From positions 1-7,821 of the forward strand of contig JAADGX010000323.1 in NCBI GenBank assembly GCA_013152135.1: a DNA stretch of 7,821 bases, written 5' to 3'. The position numbers and the translations under genes were made by a program. The notes beneath the pieces are model-generated. The model was given only the letters and a program-made list of their open reading frames with translations. It did no database searches and was not told where the DNA came from. Numbering within the stretch: position 1 is the stretch's first letter; each line of letters opens with the position of its first letter. Source of the stretch: Chlorobiota bacterium (lineage in GTDB: Bacteria > Bacteroidota > Ignavibacteria > SZUA-365 > JAADGX01). Of the stretch, positions 5,765-7,821 are shown one piece after another.

Positions 5765-7135
5765 ATGAGAACTTCTGATCAACATATCGAACCGAAGGCT
5801 GTCGAAGGAACAGCACACGACGGTGCCGCGCCCGAAAACGAGATTGCCGCCGACCGCGCGGGAATGGATTATCACGAAGGGAACGGATTGTCGTGGCGAC
5901 AAGCGCTTTCGATCCTCGATGAAATCAACAGCAGGCTGCCGTCCTACCTGCACGGTATCGAGCGCCTGGACATGATCTCACGCATCGTGGCCTCCTTCAG
6001 TCATGAACACCGGCAGGTCATCCGCCTGTTCATGACGAGGATCCTGTTCGAACTGCGCCGGCTCGAAGGCTCGGATGTTGATCTTGGTTCTCACGGCGCC
6101 ACGGGAAAAATCTGGTTCCGCATTCACGGCGAGAAACAACCGGTCGACAGCCTCCCGCCCCTGCCGGGATCGCACGCCGATATTTTCATCATGAGCTTGT
6201 TGACGGAAAACCAGCGTACGCTGCTTCTCAAAATGCGAAGCCTTGACTTTTCATACGAGACCCATTTCAACTCGAGCCGACAGCGATACCGGGCCACGGC
6301 CTATTTCGACCTGGAAGCCTTGGCGTTGAACATGCGCGCCATCAACGCCACGGTGTTTCCTTTCAGCGTCTACGGCTTCCATCCTGCCGTCGCCCGCTTG
6401 ATGAGCCTGGAGCACACCAAGGAAGGGCTCATACTTATCACGGGCATCACGGGATCCGGCAAGAGCACCACGCTCGATGCCATCATCGACATGAACAACC
6501 GGCGCACACAGAGCCACATCATTATTATCGGCGCGCCGATCGAGTACATCCATACCCCCATGCGGTCGATCGTCCGCCACCGGGAAGTCGGGCTGGACGT
6601 GCTGTCGTTCAAGGAAGGGACGGTCCAAGCCCTGAGGCAGGACCCGGATATCGTGGTTATCGGCGAGATGCGGGATCCGGAGACGATCATGGCCGCGCTG
6701 GAAATCACCGACTCCGGTCACAAGGTCTTTTCTACGTTGCATACCTCGTCCGCGGTGGAAAGCATCGATCGCATCGTGGCCGAATGTCCCGTGAACGAAC
6801 AGGAACGGGTGCGACTCCGCCTGGCCGACGTGCTGCGCATCATCGTTTCCCAGAAACTCCTCCCCTCCACCGACGGCAAACGCGTCCTGGCCACCGAGAT
6901 CGTCAACGTGACGGCACCCGTCAGGGCGGCCATCAAGAACGGCAACACGGGTGAAATTTACCAGATGATTACAGAGGGGAGCCAGCACGGGATGCACACC
7001 ATGGAGCAGGATCTGAGACGGCTGGTGAAAAAACACATCATCCGGCCGGAAGACGCCATGAACTACGCGAACAATAAAAAACGAATGCATCAACTTCTAA
7101 ATACAAAGAACCTGATTAGTGAGGCAATGCCATGA
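5765..7135 (+). CDS. pilT: PilT-type pilus retraction ATPase homologue with an altered Asp box
   Basis: The product has 456 residues, about 100 more than a usual PilT, mostly from an acidic, helical N-terminal extension. A PilT-like N domain (about 101-215) precedes the RecA core. The core has Walker A GITGSGKSTT (227-236), Walker B DIVVIGEMRD (295-304) and His box STLHT (323-327). The C-terminal part matches PilT closely: ESIDRIV, then LADVLRIIVSQKLLP, a PVRAAIKNGNTGEI block where PilT has its AIRNLIRE motif, and GMHTMEQDL. It lacks the zinc CxxC pairs of PilB, as PilT does. The Asp box reads IIGAPIEY (254-261), so the usual Glu-Asp is Gly-Ala. By family knowledge PilT powers pilus retraction; here hydrolysis may be reduced or absent. 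The start is uncertain: the site before 5765 is weak (only GGA), and Met34 is an alternative. The TGA overlaps the next gene's ATG. Confidence 0.88.
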   Translation: MRTSDQHIEPKAVEGTAHDGAAPENEIAADRAGMDYHEGNGLSWRQALSILDEINSRLPSYLHGIERLDMISRIVASFSHEHRQVIRLFMTRILFELRRLEGSDVDLGSHGATGKIWFRIHGEKQPVDSLPPLPGSHADIFIMSLLTENQRTLLLKMRSLDFSYETHFNSSRQRYRATAYFDLEALALNMRAINATVFPFSVYGFHPAVARLMSLEHTKEGLILITGITGSGKSTTLDAIIDMNNRRTQSHIIIIGAPIEYIHTPMRSIVRHREVGLDVLSFKEGTVQALRQDPDIVVIGEMRDPETIMAALEITDSGHKVFSTLHTSSAVESIDRIVAECPVNEQERVRLRLADVLRIIVSQKLLPSTDGKRVLATEIVNVTAPVRAAIKNGNTGEIYQMITEGSQHGMHTMEQDLRRLVKKHIIRPEDAMNYANNKKRMHQLLNTKNLISEAMP

Positions 7136-7821
7136 AACTGATTCAACCGCGATCCGAGACATGCATCGGGCTCTCCATCGAGGGAGACCTGCTGCGCCTG
7201 GCGGTGGTGACACGGGCGGGGTCCAAGATCCTGGTCCGGGAATTGGCCTCCCAGACAATTTCCATCAGCCATACAGTGAAGGCGGGTTCCGGCGACGATG
7301 ACGATTTCGATTTCCTCGACGCGTCCGACAACGAAGAAGCGGATGATCACGAGATCATCGACTTTCTGCAAGCGCACTACGTCAAGCGAGCTCCCCTTGC
7401 CATCAGTTACGGCGAACCCGTGACACAGACGTTCCTCGTCAACATCAACAAGAAGGACAACAACGCGAAGATCCTCAAGAAGATCCTCGCGGACGTCCAG
7501 CAAAGCCACAACGTGGAACTCTCTTCCGACATGGCGGACTACGCCCGGACCACTTCTTCATCGGCCGTGGCGGCGGCCCGCCTGGAAGCGCTGCCATTCC
7601 TGGAAACGTTCATGCTGCCGCGGGGCGGGGAGCGCAGAGCGACACAGATCGGCTTCATCACTACCAACGACATTGCCCTCATCAATCTCGTTCGCGTGCA
7701 CTTCCGTTTCAAGGACGGAGAGATCACCCACGTGATACACGTCGGGAAAGATGAAACCCGTCTCTACATCATGCGGGGGACCGAGCTCCTGCACATCGCC
7801 CCGTCAATCATGCAGGGTTCC
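7132..7821 (+). CDS. PilM-like actin-fold assembly protein (3' truncated)
   Basis: The frame is open to the window edge and 230 residues are visible. ATG 7132 overlaps the preceding TGA as ATGA, and GAGG (7121-7124) lies 7 nt upstream, so the start is well supported and translation is probably coupled. The N-terminus CIGLSIEGDLLRLAVV (11-26) aligns with the phosphate-1 loop of PilM (GIDIGxxxVK). ITHVIHVGKDETRLYIMRG (198-216) aligns with the phosphate-2 loop, and the following LLHIAPSIMQG resembles the strand after it. In both loops the usual Asp is replaced (Ser15 and His203). An acidic insertion (about 54-73) interrupts the first subdomain. By family knowledge PilM forms a cytoplasmic ring and binds PilN. 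Position after a PilT-like gene supports this, but the sequence is divergent and another FtsA/Hsp70-fold protein remains possible. Confidence 0.6.
   Translation, partial: MKLIQPRSETCIGLSIEGDLLRLAVVTRAGSKILVRELASQTISISHTVKAGSGDDDDFDFLDASDNEEADDHEIIDFLQAHYVKRAPLAISYGEPVTQTFLVNINKKDNNAKILKKILADVQQSHNVELSSDMADYARTTSSSAVAAARLEALPFLETFMLPRGGERRATQIGFITTNDIALINLVRVHFRFKDGEITHVIHVGKDETRLYIMRGTELLHIAPSIMQGS

Noticed and set aside
6251..7093. Minus-strand open frame of 280 codons opposite the PilT-like gene
   Set aside because: It lies entirely under a gene with clear PilT motifs and has no supporting signal of its own.

Overview
The window reads as one continuous plus-strand operon from a type IV pilus / type II secretion-like machine. 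All seven main reading frames point the same way, are tightly spaced or overlap, and show no convincing terminator. In order they are: the 3' end of an inner-membrane platform protein (PilC/GspF family, 1-795, cut by the left edge); a complete PilB/GspE-type assembly ATPase (747-2552); a 181-base leader with possible mini-ORFs (2553-2733); three pilin-like proteins (2734-3222, 3226-3783, 3828-5744), each with one N-terminal membrane segment; a PilT-type ATPase (5765-7135); and the 5' part of a PilM-like, actin-fold protein (7132-7821, cut by the right edge).

The host is most likely a Gram-negative bacterium with moderately high GC that uses Shine-Dalgarno initiation. The three pilin-like genes each have GGAGG exactly 6 nt before the start. 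Their style (short MG... or MNTA... N-termini running straight into a membrane helix, with PilV-, PilW- and PilX-like bodies) resembles, from memory, pilus-like clusters in lineages of the Fibrobacteres-Chlorobi-Bacteroidetes group. That placement is a low-confidence guess and no marker gene is present to settle it.

Functionally, the PilB-like ATPase would power assembly through the PilC-like platform. The three pilin-like proteins would be the filament or tip components. The PilT-like protein would act in retraction or regulation, and the PilM-like protein would be the cytoplasmic ring that normally recruits PilN/PilO. Several things depart from the textbook system. The PilT-like protein has Gly-Ala in place of the Asp-box Glu-Asp, although its Walker A, Walker B and His boxes are intact. 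The PilM-like protein has lost the acidic residues of its phosphate-binding motifs. None of the pilin-like proteins shows a canonical prepilin peptidase site. The largest one (638 aa) carries a roughly 300-residue insertion that ends in a Met/His/Cys-rich segment and a long Lys-Asp dipeptide repeat punctuated by Gly-Cys. That protein, and the combination of one intact and one degenerate ATPase, are the most interesting parts of the window.
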